Shown here: positions 1 through 9,286 of the stretch, piece after piece
Position numbering within the stretch: position 1 is the stretch's first letter
Layout: each line of letters begins with the position of its first letter
Assembly (NCBI RefSeq): GCF_022807975.1
Contig: NZ_CP094358.1
Span: 1,984,001-2,048,000 of the forward strand
Reading direction: 5' to 3'
Source: Abyssalbus ytuae
GTDB lineage: Bacteria; Bacteroidota; Bacteroidia; Flavobacteriales; Flavobacteriaceae
Length of the DNA: 64,000 bases
Notes under the pieces: generated by a model
Seen by the model: only the letters and a program-made list of their open reading frames with translations
The model's database searches: none
What the model was told of the DNA's origin: nothing
Translations under genes and position numbers: made by a program

Positions 1-2726
1 TTTGCAGTTCTTACTATAGCAGTATAATTGCCTTCTGCCAACCCTGTAAACTCATAAAAATTATTGAGTTGGGCAGGTACGGTTTGAAGTGTGCTTCCTG
101 TATCCCTGTCAATCAATTCAAAAGTGTAATCCGGCTCTACATCGTTTAATTGTACGGTAGCAGACCCTAACTGGCCCGGACATAAAGGATCGACATCATT
201 CACGGATATAACCGGAACTCTCTCTCTTATTTGTTCTACTTCAGAGGGAAAGACACAACCATCGGTAATTGTGGTTTGTCTTATGTTGACATAATAATCT
301 CCTGCGGGCAGATTATTAAATACATTATTTGTCTGATACCCTCCGATAGGGTTTCCGGTATTATTATCAACCAACTGGAATTCATATCCTGCAGAAGCGG
401 AAGGAGTGTCTACGGTAATGCTACCAGGGGTATTACATATGATATCCTGAGGGGTAATTTCAGGATCAAGCTCATTGGTATATACATCAAAATAAAATAT
501 ACGCTGACAATCATTCTGGTAAACTACCCGGAGCCTGAATTCTCCTGCAGTATCTGCCACATAATCGTTACCGGTATATACCTGCGTCCAGGTACAGGTA
601 TTACTTGTATTAGGACAATTGTCATCCGGAGTACCCGGATCCGTACAGCTTCCTGTGTTAAGTTGTTCCCAAATTAATGATTGTGCATCATTAATATCGG
701 TATCAACCAGTGCGTTATCATTTAACCCACATAAATATATCTTGGGAAAATCTTCACCGTTATTGGAACAGGTTTCCACTTCTCCCCTTATAGTTCCGTT
801 GTTAATAAGTGGAACTACGGGATTTGTTAATGCATTTGTAAATGGAACTACATTTACGACTTCATCAAAGCTTAAACAAGGTGAAGGAGCAACTTTTACT
901 ACTCCATATTCTCCTACTGCGGTAACAACTAAATCCTGATTCGTTTCTCCAGGTAAAATTGTTGATGCACTGGTGTCAATTATCGTTCTTCCTGTTATCG
1001 GATCTACAGTAAACACTAAGTTTGTGTACCATTGGTAAGAATCAAAACCGGCACCTGCAGAAATTGTTATACTGTTTCCACACAACACCTCATCCCTTAC
1101 AAAGGTACAATCATCAATATGTGCTAAAAAATTGGTAGGACCGGTTAAACCAAAGTCACAATTATCAAACCCGTAAAAACTCGGATCGTCTGAAATTACA
1201 TTAGAATTTAAAATTCCGCTATAGGTAGCAAATGCCTGGTTGTTTATAATATTGGAGCAGGCATCCCTTAATTCAAAACAACTATTTACAACGTTTACCG
1301 AAAACCTTATTTCCTGTGGATCAGGAAGGCCTTGTACTACCAAATTATCAGGTATTGTAAAAGTTAATGTGTGGGTGGCCGCATCGTATACGTAGGTAAC
1401 TCCGGCTGGCAAACTTAAATTAGCCGCAATATCTTCAAAATCTACATTTGCAGGAAGCTCGTCTGTGATAGAGAAATTGGTGGCATCATCATTGCCTATA
1501 TTTTGAAACTCAATTATATATTCAATAGTTTGACCTAAATTAACCTCTTCTCCTCCTATGTCATTACCCGAACCATCTTCTACAGTTTTTACTAACTGCA
1601 TTTCGGGTTCAATAACTTCTACATCAAACGAATTAAAAAATATAAAATACTGGTCTCCGGAAGTAGTTGCCCTGAAACGTGCACCTGTTTCGTCATTGGG
1701 GATAACCGAATTTCCCGGATTGTTTATCCTTATTAAATCTGCATCCCACCCTAAAGTATTTAAACTGGCGGGGGTCCTGTTGTAATTAATAGCTCCAAAG
1801 CTTGAAATACTACTATTAAAGAAATTATTTCCTGGGTTTACAGCATCAGTCAATGTGGTATAATTGGTGTTACTATTAGCCCTTATCCGTAATCGATCTC
1901 CTGTAATAACGTAATCTCCTTCTAATGCTGAAACACCAAAATTAGCACGTACAGGGAATGGAGACGGCAGGGTAATAAACCCGTTAATATCAACATTTAC
2001 ACTATTTCCATTCCCATCAATGGCCGCAAAGCCATCAAAAGTAGTAAAGAATTTTCCGGGTAAAGTAGGATCTTCATACACCACCACTAATGTCCATCCT
2101 CCGGAAACTCCTCCACGAATTCCACTGCTGTTACTTGTTCCCTGGGACGCCCTTACATTTGCCACGGTATAAGTACCGTCAGGATTTCCTAATGCATTTA
2201 ATGTAGCGGTAACATCTTTATAACATATGTAAGGACTTGCCTGAGCGATTAGGTTATTTGAATGGTTGTAACCGTCAAAAAGTACTTCATCTGCTGAAAT
2301 ATCCATATAAGTTGAAGACCCCGGGGTCATAAACTTAATATTGCGCAAGCTGTTTCGATCATTATCCTTATACATAGCTCCCCAATACAATCCTGCATAC
2401 CTGATAATACTACAGTTTTCATTGGTAATATCCAGCACTGCCCTGCTCGAGCTAAATGTTGACCCGTCAGAATCCACATCAATATACCGCATATTTAAGT
2501 CATCATTGTATTCATCAACTCTATTATACGGATCTTCAGGATCATATCCATTCCTGTCCCTATTTACAATATTGTTGGCAATAATGGTCAGGTCTCCCCT
2601 GATCTGATCCTGATAACGAACTTCAAAGTCATTAAAGACCTGAGCGTTAGCGGTACCATAACCACATAATACCAAAACTAATAATAGCAGCTGTTTAAGT
2701 TGAGTTGATGGTAGTTTTATTTTCAT
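1..2726 (-). CDS. sprB: Large T9SS surface adhesin, SprB-like (C-terminus beyond window edge)
   Basis: The first ~908 residues of a very large secreted protein are present; the reading frame is open to the window edge, so the C-terminus is missing. The ATG at 2726 is followed by a clear signal peptide (hydrophobic LLLLVLVL, then TANAQ). Residues ~30-350 form a conserved domain rich in Asn and Asp. A DUF11-type repeat (LGQTIEYIIEFQNIGND, about residues 380-470) follows. Towards the edge there are repeats with 'PGSITV' and 'LPAGDYYVNIR' phrases like SprB repeats. It is the last gene of a run with the type B sorting-domain protein and the PorP/SprF-SPOR protein upstream, matching the sprC-sprD-sprB order of Flavobacterium gliding loci. 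SprB is the mobile adhesin carried along the cell surface. The identity is inferred from order and domains; another type B adhesin is the alternative, and the C-terminal sorting signal cannot be seen. Confidence 0.68.
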   Translation of the reverse strand, partial: MKIKLPSTQLKQLLLLVLVLCGYGTANAQVFNDFEVRYQDQIRGDLTIIANNIVNRDRNGYDPEDPYNRVDEYNDDLNMRYIDVDSDGSTFSSSRAVLDITNENCSIIRYAGLYWGAMYKDNDRNSLRNIKFMTPGSSTYMDISADEVLFDGYNHSNNLIAQASPYICYKDVTATLNALGNPDGTYTVANVRASQGTSNSSGIRGGVSGGWTLVVVYEDPTLPGKFFTTFDGFAAIDGNGNSVNVDINGFITLPSPFPVRANFGVSALEGDYVITGDRLRIRANSNTNYTTLTDAVNPGNNFFNSSISSFGAINYNRTPASLNTLGWDADLIRINNPGNSVIPNDETGARFRATTSGDQYFIFFNSFDVEVIEPEMQLVKTVEDGSGNDIGGEEVNLGQTIEYIIEFQNIGNDDATNFSITDELPANVDFEDIAANLSLPAGVTYVYDAATHTLTFTIPDNLVVQGLPDPQEIRFSVNVVNSCFELRDACSNIINNQAFATYSGILNSNVISDDPSFYGFDNCDFGLTGPTNFLAHIDDCTFVRDEVLCGNSITISAGAGFDSYQWYTNLVFTVDPITGRTIIDTSASTILPGETNQDLVVTAVGEYGVVKVAPSPCLSFDEVVNVVPFTNALTNPVVPLINNGTIRGEVETCSNNGEDFPKIYLCGLNDNALVDTDINDAQSLIWEQLNTGSCTDPGTPDDNCPNTSNTCTWTQVYTGNDYVADTAGEFRLRVVYQNDCQRIFYFDVYTNELDPEITPQDIICNTPGSITVDTPSASAGYEFQLVDNNTGNPIGGYQTNNVFNNLPAGDYYVNIRQTTITDGCVFPSEVEQIRERVPVISVNDVDPLCPGQLGSATVQLNDVEPDYTFELIDRDTGSTLQTVPAQLNNFYEFTGLAEGNYTAIVRTA

Positions 2727-2745
2727 AACTTGGGCAATTAATGTT

Positions 2746-4722
2746 TTACTCCTGGTTAACTGACATAATCAGCACCTCTCTGTCATATGTGTTGTTTAAA
2801 TTAGATTGATAAGCTTTTTCAGCTTCTTCAAACGTTGAATGATTCTCTAAATAAATATAGATATATAGGTTCTTAGGATTCACAAACGATTTAACGTTTA
2901 ATCCTTGTTTTTTCATTTTTTCAATCTGAACTTCAGCATTTTCAGGTATTGCAAATACATGGGTTACCATATAATAGCCACTTTCCATATCCGGCACTTC
3001 TATTACCTGACTAACCTCGGTAGTATTTTCTTTGCCTTTTACAATCTGGCTTTGGTCATCATCTTCTACTTTATAAACCGTGGTCCTGTTATTAAATGCG
3101 ATTTCCTGGTTGTTTTTGTAGTATTCCAATACTTCTTCCATATTATCAAACCTGCCTAAATAAACATAATTTAATTCATCATTCGGATTGTAGAAGTAGT
3201 TCGCATCCATACCTTCTTCTCTTAACCTGCTAAGAGATGCATTCAGGTATCTTTCTGTTATATAGGTATTGCTAATTATATAATATCCGCTCTGTACTCC
3301 TTCAATACTTTCAGACTTATCCCGTTTTACACCGTAAAGCTCTTTTGCTTTTTCAAGGGCTATTTCTTCAAGGTCTTCTTCATTTACAAAATCTTTTCTT
3401 GCCCTTACCAGTTCTTTAATAACTTCTTCATTTTCTTTAGTAATGGTTGCCCTTGCTACGCTTAAGGAGTCTTCTTCAGATACCGGAATTTCAGGTTCTT
3501 TAACTGCTACTACCGGTTCTTCTTCTACAACCGGTGGTTCCGGAACTTCTTCAATTATTACAGGTTCTTCTTCTATAATTGGCGGTGTTTCTTCTGAAAC
3601 CGGAGCATCTTTAGCATTCAAAACATCTGCTACTGTTGGTTGGTTGCTTACCGGTGGCGTTTCTTCCACTACTACAGGTTCCTCTTGTGTAACAGGTGGT
3701 GGCGGAGTTTTTACTACCGGAGCTGTAGGTCTGGTTATAGGCCTTCTTCTTACTGTACGCCTGCTTCTGGATCGTGAAGAACTTGTACGGTTACCTCCCA
3801 CCTGAGTGAAAGAATAGGCCAAAGTAAACTCATGGGTAAGTCCGAAATCTTTTAACCCGTCTCCAAATCCCTTTTCTACAGCATAACCAAGAGATAAACT
3901 ATTTAGCAAAATATAGCCAACTCCGGCTGAAGCTCCATAAATACTTTCATACCCTAATTGAAACCACCCTGTGTCGGGAACATCAAATAAAAAACCGGCA
4001 GCAATTGAAGTTTCTTCCTGAAATTTTCTGGCTCTTAATAAGCTTATTAATCTGGCATTTTCAAAAATTCCGCTTAGTCTTTCAAAATCGTAGGTATATT
4101 GTAGGTGGCCTGAAAAAGTTTTTTCGCCAAACTCAGTAAGCATTTCACTGGTTGAAACATTATAATCAAATATGTTTTCGGCATAAATACCTATGTCAAA
4201 CTTCCCTATGGAAAAATTTACCCCGGGTTGTGCACTGATTATAAAGCTGTTCTGAAGATTTGCCAAGGTGGGATCTTCCTGGTAAGAATTTATTTTACTT
4301 GCGTTAATTCCACTGGTATATACAGAAGTATTTATTCCAAATGTTAAATAACTATCACGAGACAATTGGGCAGAATATGAATAATTTAATATTGCCCCTG
4401 TGTTGCTGAAAACCCCTACATTATGTTGAAAAGCTCCTATACCCAATCCCATTTTATCACCAATGGTTCCTGAATAACCGAGATAGTAAAATTGCGGAAA
4501 TTCATTAAAAGCACCCCATTGCCTTCTATGGTACATACTTACCGAAGCTTGTTTTTCTCCCACAAAAGAGAAGGCCGGGTTAATAATATGTTTATTAAAC
4601 TTAAGCATATTATGAGATAATATTTCAAGTCCTACAGCAGGTCTGTCGGCTTCATCCTGAGCGCTCAAAACCGCTGTGCTTAGTATTAATACAATTATAA
4701 TGTGCCTTAGTTGTTTAATCAT
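2746..4722 (-). CDS. PorP/SprF family outer-membrane protein with two C-terminal SPOR-like repeats (SprD-like)
   Basis: This 658-residue protein has a signal peptide (residues 1-21, ending VLSAQ). Residues ~25-310 look like a PorP/SprF-type barrel: the opening with 'INPAFSFVG', alternating aromatic strands, and the stretch 'LGYSGTIGDKMGLGIGAF'. A linker of ~100 residues is made almost only of Pro, Val, Glu and Thr. The tail has two SPOR-like units beginning 'SGYYIISNTY' and 'SGYYMVTHVF', each ~75 residues. PorP/SprF proteins work with T9SS to export or attach type B cargo; SPOR domains bind denuded peptidoglycan in other proteins, so the tail may reach the cell wall (inference). It lies 2 bases downstream of the type B sorting-domain gene and 19 bases upstream of the large adhesin gene, so the three are very probably one operon. 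Ordinary PorP/SprF proteins are ~300 residues, so the extended tail is the notable feature. Confidence 0.8.
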   Translation of the reverse strand: MIKQLRHIIIVLILSTAVLSAQDEADRPAVGLEILSHNMLKFNKHIINPAFSFVGEKQASVSMYHRRQWGAFNEFPQFYYLGYSGTIGDKMGLGIGAFQHNVGVFSNTGAILNYSYSAQLSRDSYLTFGINTSVYTSGINASKINSYQEDPTLANLQNSFIISAQPGVNFSIGKFDIGIYAENIFDYNVSTSEMLTEFGEKTFSGHLQYTYDFERLSGIFENARLISLLRARKFQEETSIAAGFLFDVPDTGWFQLGYESIYGASAGVGYILLNSLSLGYAVEKGFGDGLKDFGLTHEFTLAYSFTQVGGNRTSSSRSRSRRTVRRRPITRPTAPVVKTPPPPVTQEEPVVVEETPPVSNQPTVADVLNAKDAPVSEETPPIIEEEPVIIEEVPEPPVVEEEPVVAVKEPEIPVSEEDSLSVARATITKENEEVIKELVRARKDFVNEEDLEEIALEKAKELYGVKRDKSESIEGVQSGYYIISNTYITERYLNASLSRLREEGMDANYFYNPNDELNYVYLGRFDNMEEVLEYYKNNQEIAFNNRTTVYKVEDDDQSQIVKGKENTTEVSQVIEVPDMESGYYMVTHVFAIPENAEVQIEKMKKQGLNVKSFVNPKNLYIYIYLENHSTFEEAEKAYQSNLNNTYDREVLIMSVNQE

Positions 4723-4724
4723 GA

Positions 4725-6116
4725 TTATTGGATTAAGGTTATAGAACCTTGCTCTAAAACATTGCTTCCTTCTAAAATTCTATAATAATAAACAGGGTTA
4801 TTTTTGTTGTGAGTTAATGTTGATTGCGGCCAATCGTTCTGATAGCCATTAATCTGAAACAAAACTTCACCGGTGGGTCCGTAAATAATTACTTCAACAT
4901 TATTATTAAAAGCATACCTGCCAGGTAGCTGCCAGGTATCATTTATATTATCACCGTTTGGTGTCAGCACATTTTGTATTTTATTGCTATTATTATCAGT
5001 TGCTACTATTGTTCTTTCTATTTCGCAAGTGCCGGATACTGCTATTAAAGTATACGTTCCTACTTCACTTATATCTACTGAAGAGGTATTGCTAATCAGA
5101 TCTCCGTCAGAGTTAAACCACTGATAACTATCGCCACCTGATGCAGTTACTGTGACTGTTTCTCCATCATCTAAAAAAATATTTCCTTCTGGTTCAATGG
5201 TTATTTCATTTTCAGCCCCGCCTTCTATAGTTAATTCATTTGAAAAAATAGGACAATCACCTATTAATATCTCAAGCAAGTATGTTCCTCCTTCACCGGT
5301 AATTAAAGATGATGTGTTTTCACCAGAAATTACCGCCCCGTTTCTATACCATGTATATTCATAATCCGGATTATTAATGCTTGATGTAATTGTTACACTA
5401 CCTCCGGCCGATTCACAATCTAAACTTCCATTAGCCGAAATAGTAACATTTTCATTGGTTCCTGTACCACCTTCAAAAACTTCAATAATATTAGAAGCGG
5501 TATCGGTAGAACAGAATTCTCCATAATCTACTTCCACATAATACAAACCTGTTTGTGTGACAAATATAGAAGCACTGTTTTCGCCCCCTATTATTGTTCC
5601 GTCTTTATACCAGGTATAAGATTGTTCGTTGGGAAAGTTATCTACACTAATAATGCCGGGCGAATCTCCGCATAATACCACATCTTCATAATTATTTATA
5701 ATCAAAGGTTGGTCAACATTCAGATAATAAGCAGCAAAAGGATCGCTTTCGGGACTTATCAAGGCCGGATTTGTTGCTTTAACCCTCACCCTGTAATTAG
5801 CCCCCGATGTGTTAGTGGGAAATGAAAAATTAAAAACTATGTCAAAAGTAGTGTTGGAATTGTTTACACTTGCCAGCTCCACAGGATCTGAAAAACTGCC
5901 TTCCCTGTCTGACATCTCGAGAATAAAAACATTGTCTGAAGCTACCAGGGGAGCTTCCCATGAAAAATTAACATTATAACTATTGAAGTCACTGTCAGCA
6001 CAAGGCGCTGAAAACTGGGGGTCGGGTTTGCCCAAAGTTTGAGCAACAGCAGAATTGATGTTTATAAAAAACACCAATACCAGCAGGTAAAATAGGTTAG
6101 TATAAAGTTTTCTCAT
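4725..6116 (-). CDS. Secreted T9SS type B sorting-domain protein (SprC-like)
   Basis: This 463-residue secreted protein has a signal peptide (residues 1-26, ending SAVAQ). An N-terminal fibronectin/Ig-like region (~30-130) is followed by several Ig-like modules of the 'YTWYKDG' and 'YTWYRNG' type, each ending in 'G-T/L-Y-x-x-E'. The last ~85 residues are a gliding-motility-associated (CHU_C, type B) sorting domain, recognised by 'VLTPNGDNINDTW' and 'IYGPTGEVLFQINGY'. This domain targets cargo through the type IX secretion system. It is the first gene of the minus-strand surface locus and is divergent from glnS. In Flavobacterium the gene in this position relative to the adhesin is sprC; that name is suggested by order only. 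Confidence 0.78.
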   Translation of the reverse strand: MRKLYTNLFYLLVLVFFININSAVAQTLGKPDPQFSAPCADSDFNSYNVNFSWEAPLVASDNVFILEMSDREGSFSDPVELASVNNSNTTFDIVFNFSFPTNTSGANYRVRVKATNPALISPESDPFAAYYLNVDQPLIINNYEDVVLCGDSPGIISVDNFPNEQSYTWYKDGTIIGGENSASIFVTQTGLYYVEVDYGEFCSTDTASNIIEVFEGGTGTNENVTISANGSLDCESAGGSVTITSSINNPDYEYTWYRNGAVISGENTSSLITGEGGTYLLEILIGDCPIFSNELTIEGGAENEITIEPEGNIFLDDGETVTVTASGGDSYQWFNSDGDLISNTSSVDISEVGTYTLIAVSGTCEIERTIVATDNNSNKIQNVLTPNGDNINDTWQLPGRYAFNNNVEVIIYGPTGEVLFQINGYQNDWPQSTLTHNKNNPVYYYRILEGSNVLEQGSITLIQ

Positions 6117-6383
6117 GAGGCAAACTACTTTATAACTTTGTTCATATTTACTGTTATCCTAAATAGTGCTTAAAAAACCTTTAAATACTATCTGCATAAC
6201 AGAAGACAAGGGCTAAATTGCTTTACTTAAACATCATAAACAACTAAAGTTGTTAACAAGGTCCCGTAATGACCTGTAAATAAAGCAAAAAAATGTTAAT
6301 AAATAAACTTTTTAACGGAGTTTTTTAAGATTTATTTTACGTTTACCAGACTAATTTATTTTCTTTCTCATAATCTTTTTGTT

Positions 6384-6391
6384 TAATTTTG
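6384..6391 (+). promoter_or_regulatory. Candidate -7 promoter element for glnS
   Basis: TAATTTTG fits the Bacteroidota sigma-A -7 consensus TAnnTTTG and ends 17 bases before the glnS ATG. I see no convincing -33 TTG at the usual distance, so this is only a candidate. The whole 292-base gap (6117-6408) lies between divergent genes and must hold both promoters. Confidence 0.4.
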
Positions 6392-6408
6392 CCACTTAAT
6401 TATGCATT

Positions 6409-8094
6409 ATGCCTGATATTACCAAGTCGCTCAACTTTTTAGAGCACATTATTGAAGAAGATATAAACGGTGGTTTTTCCTCACAAAAATTACGTTTTCG
6501 TTTCCCCCCGGAGCCAAACGGATATTTGCATATTGGACATGCAAGTTCAATATGCCTTAATTTTGGATTGGGAATTAAATATGGTGCTCCTGTAAATCTT
6601 CGTTTTGACGATACAAATCCGGCCAAAGAAGAGCAGGAATATGTTGATGCCATAAAAAAAGATATTACCTGGCTTGGTTTTAAATGGGACCAGGAATGCT
6701 ATGCTTCTGATTATTTTCAACAATTATATGATTGGGCCATCCAGCTTATTAAAAATGGTAAAGCGTATGTAGATAGTCAGACCTCGGATGATATTGCTCT
6801 TCAAAAAGGAACTCCCACGCAGGCAGGTAAAGAAAGCCCTTATAGGGAAAGACCTGTTGAAGAAAATCTTGATTTGTTTGAAAAAATGAAAAATGGTGAG
6901 TTTAAAGAAGGAGAGCATGTGCTTCGTGCTAAAATTGATATGGCCTCATCAAATATGTTAATGCGGGATCCCATTATGTACAGAATTCTCCATAAACACC
7001 ATCACAATACCGGCAATGACTGGTGCATATACCCCATGTATGACTGGGCCCACGGAGAAAGTGATTATATAGAACAAGTTTCTCACTCCCTCTGTACTTT
7101 AGAGTTTTTACCCCATCGTGAATTATACGATTGGTTTCTTGATCAAATTTATGATGAAAGCAAGGTAAGACCCAAACAAAGAGAATTTGCAAGAAGAAAT
7201 CTTAGCCATACTGTAGTAAGCAAAAGAAAGCTTCTAAAATTAGTGCAGGAAGATGTGGTATCGGGCTGGGACGACCCACGTATGCCTACTATTTCAGGAT
7301 TAAGGAGAAGGGGATATACTCCTGCCTCTATCAAAAATTTTGCCGACACTATAGGAATAGCCAAACGTGAAAATTTAATTGATGTTTCGCTACTGGAATT
7401 TTGCGCAAGGGAAGACCTTAATAAAACTGCCCCGCGTGTAATGGCCGTTTTAGATCCTTTAAAAGTGGTAATCACCAATTACCCTGAAAACAAAGAAGAA
7501 TGGCTTGATGCTGAAAACAATCCGGAAGAAGAAGTGATGACCTACAGAAAAGTTCCTTTTTCACGCGAAATCTATATTGAAAAAGAAGACTTTAAAGAAG
7601 AGGCCAACCGAAAGTTTTTCCGACTTAAAATCGGAAGCGAAGTCCGGCTGAAAAATGCTTACATAATAAAAGCTGAAAGCTGTGTGAAAGATGCCGAGGG
7701 AAATATTACCGAAGTTCATTGTACTTATGATGAAGATAGTAAAAGCGGTAGCGGCACAGAAGCAAGTATGAGAAAGGTGAAAGGTACCCTACACTGGGTG
7801 TCAGTTAAACATGCCGGGGAAGCCGAAGTAAGAATTTATGACAGATTATTTAGTGAAGCAGAACCTGACCGACATGAAGATAAAGACTTTATGGAGTTTG
7901 TAAACCCTGATTCACTAAAGGTGGTAACTGGTTTTATCGAACCAAGTCTTAATAATGCCAATCCGGGAGATAGATTTCAATTTCAAAGACTCGGATATTT
8001 TTGTGTGGATAAAAATTCCCTTTCAAATAAAATAGTATTCAACAAAACGGTAGGTTTGAGGGATACATGGGCTAAAATTCAGGATAAAAACTAG
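6409..8094 (+). CDS. glnS: Glutaminyl-tRNA synthetase
   Basis: This class I aminoacyl-tRNA synthetase charges tRNA-Gln with glutamine in the cytoplasm. The 561 residues match the usual ~555 of bacterial GlnRS. The HIGH motif is at residues 41-44 (PPEPNGYLHIGH) and a KMSKS-type loop is seen as VVSKRK around residue 270. The C-terminal half carries the two anticodon-binding beta-barrel segments ('DPLKVVITNY' and 'RFQFQRLGYFCVD'). The start has the typical 'LNFLEHIIEEDINGG' phrase. With a separate GluRS at 52086 the cell can charge Gln directly, so a GatCAB bypass is not required. It stands alone, with a palindromic terminator behind it. Confidence 0.97.
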   Translation: MPDITKSLNFLEHIIEEDINGGFSSQKLRFRFPPEPNGYLHIGHASSICLNFGLGIKYGAPVNLRFDDTNPAKEEQEYVDAIKKDITWLGFKWDQECYASDYFQQLYDWAIQLIKNGKAYVDSQTSDDIALQKGTPTQAGKESPYRERPVEENLDLFEKMKNGEFKEGEHVLRAKIDMASSNMLMRDPIMYRILHKHHHNTGNDWCIYPMYDWAHGESDYIEQVSHSLCTLEFLPHRELYDWFLDQIYDESKVRPKQREFARRNLSHTVVSKRKLLKLVQEDVVSGWDDPRMPTISGLRRRGYTPASIKNFADTIGIAKRENLIDVSLLEFCAREDLNKTAPRVMAVLDPLKVVITNYPENKEEWLDAENNPEEEVMTYRKVPFSREIYIEKEDFKEEANRKFFRLKIGSEVRLKNAYIIKAESCVKDAEGNITEVHCTYDEDSKSGSGTEASMRKVKGTLHWVSVKHAGEAEVRIYDRLFSEAEPDRHEDKDFMEFVNPDSLKVVTGFIEPSLNNANPGDRFQFQRLGYFCVDKNSLSNKIVFNKTVGLRDTWAKIQDKN

Positions 8095-8205
8095 CCAGGT
8101 TTTTATACACAAAAAGGATTCTCTTACAATTATTTATTTAAAATCCCTGCTAAAAATTTGCCTGGCAAACCAAGGGATAAGGCAAAACTATTATTCAACT
8201 TTAGG

Positions 8206-8243
8206 TTTAACCCTACAGGATTTTAAAATCCTGTAGGGTTAAA
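8206..8243. terminator. Perfect 19-bp-arm palindrome, bidirectional terminator
   Basis: The 38 bases form a perfect inverted repeat with no unpaired loop base (centre at TTTT|AAAA; arms contain ACCCTACAGG). It lies between the convergent glnS and SPFH genes and has A runs on one flank and T runs on the other strand, so it can end transcription from both sides. Confidence 0.75.
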
Positions 8244-8273
8244 GAAAATATTGAGATTAAGTATCGTAAGGTA

Positions 8274-9203
8274 TTAATCGTCAGACTTATTTTTGTTTTG
8301 TTTTTTCATAGCCTCACCTATCTGATTACTTGCAGTAAAAGATGCTACCATGTTATTTAACATATCGCTGCCAGCCTGGGGTGAATTAGGAAGGAGTATT
8401 AAATTGCTGTTAGTTTCTTCTCCTATTGATTGGAGAGTGTCATAATGCTGAGTCACTACAATTAATGCAGATGCTTCCTGGGAATTAATGCCAACTTTAT
8501 TCAGTACTTCTACCGATTCTTCCAAACCACGGGCAATCTCCCTTCTCTGGTCGGCTATCCCCTGCCCTTGCAGGCGTTTACTTTCTGCTTCGGCTTTGGC
8601 TTTTTCAACAATCAAAATCCTGGCTGCATCCCCTTCAAACTGAGCCGCTATTTTTTCACGCTCAGCAGCATTAATCCTGTTCATAGCAGCTTTAACCTGC
8701 CCATCCGGATCAATATCTGTTACCAATGTTTTAATAATATCATAACCGTACTCCAACATAGCATCCTGCAATTCTCCTTTTACGGCAATGGCAATATCGT
8801 CCTTTTTAACAAAAACATCATCTAGTTTCATCTTAGGCACTTCTGCCCTTACCACATCAAATACATATGAAGTAATTTGATCGTGCGGGTACTCCAGCTT
8901 ATAAAATGCCTCATACACTTTTTCTCTTATCACCACATACTGAACGGAAACTTTTAATTTAACAAACACATCATCCAGTGTCTTGGTTTCAACAATAACA
9001 TCGAGCTGTTGTATTTTTAAGCTTAATTTTCCGGCAATTCGGTCTACCAGCGGAATTTTCATTTGCAAACCTGAATTTCTAATACTCAAAAAACGGCCAA
9101 ACCTTTCTATAACAACGGCCGTTTGTTGTTTTACAACAAAAAAGGAACTGAAAAAAATAATCAGTCCGAAAAAAATAATTGGAATCCAGAATATTATGTT
9201 CAT
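8274..9203 (-). CDS. SPFH/Band 7 domain membrane protein
   Basis: This 309-residue membrane protein has one N-terminal transmembrane helix (residues ~3-22) followed by an SPFH/Band 7 domain: 'VKQQTAVVIERFGRF', 'IPLVDRI' and 'DVVRAEVPKMKLDDVF'. A charged coiled coil ('AAEREKIAAQFEGDAARILIVEKAKAEAESKRLQGQGIADQR') occupies ~180-230 and the tail is polar. This is the stomatin/slipin-like group similar to plant HIR proteins. Such proteins oligomerise in membrane microdomains and often act as scaffolds for proteases or transporters; no specific partner (such as an NfeD gene) is next to it. It is divergent from the beta-barrel gene at 9287. Confidence 0.9.
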   Translation of the reverse strand: MNIIFWIPIIFFGLIIFFSSFFVVKQQTAVVIERFGRFLSIRNSGLQMKIPLVDRIAGKLSLKIQQLDVIVETKTLDDVFVKLKVSVQYVVIREKVYEAFYKLEYPHDQITSYVFDVVRAEVPKMKLDDVFVKKDDIAIAVKGELQDAMLEYGYDIIKTLVTDIDPDGQVKAAMNRINAAEREKIAAQFEGDAARILIVEKAKAEAESKRLQGQGIADQRREIARGLEESVEVLNKVGINSQEASALIVVTQHYDTLQSIGEETNSNLILLPNSPQAGSDMLNNMVASFTASNQIGEAMKKQNKNKSDD

Positions 9204-9286
9204 CTTTTTGATTTTTGGTGTTAATTGGTCAAGTTACAAAAAAAGCACTATTTTAGTTACAATTTTAAAACCTCAATTTTAAAAAA

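Noticed and set aside
231-677. Plus-strand ORF of 148 residues
   Set aside because: It lies opposite the large adhesin, whose reading frame is open over 2.7 kb with a signal peptide and known domains; the plus-strand product has no family features.
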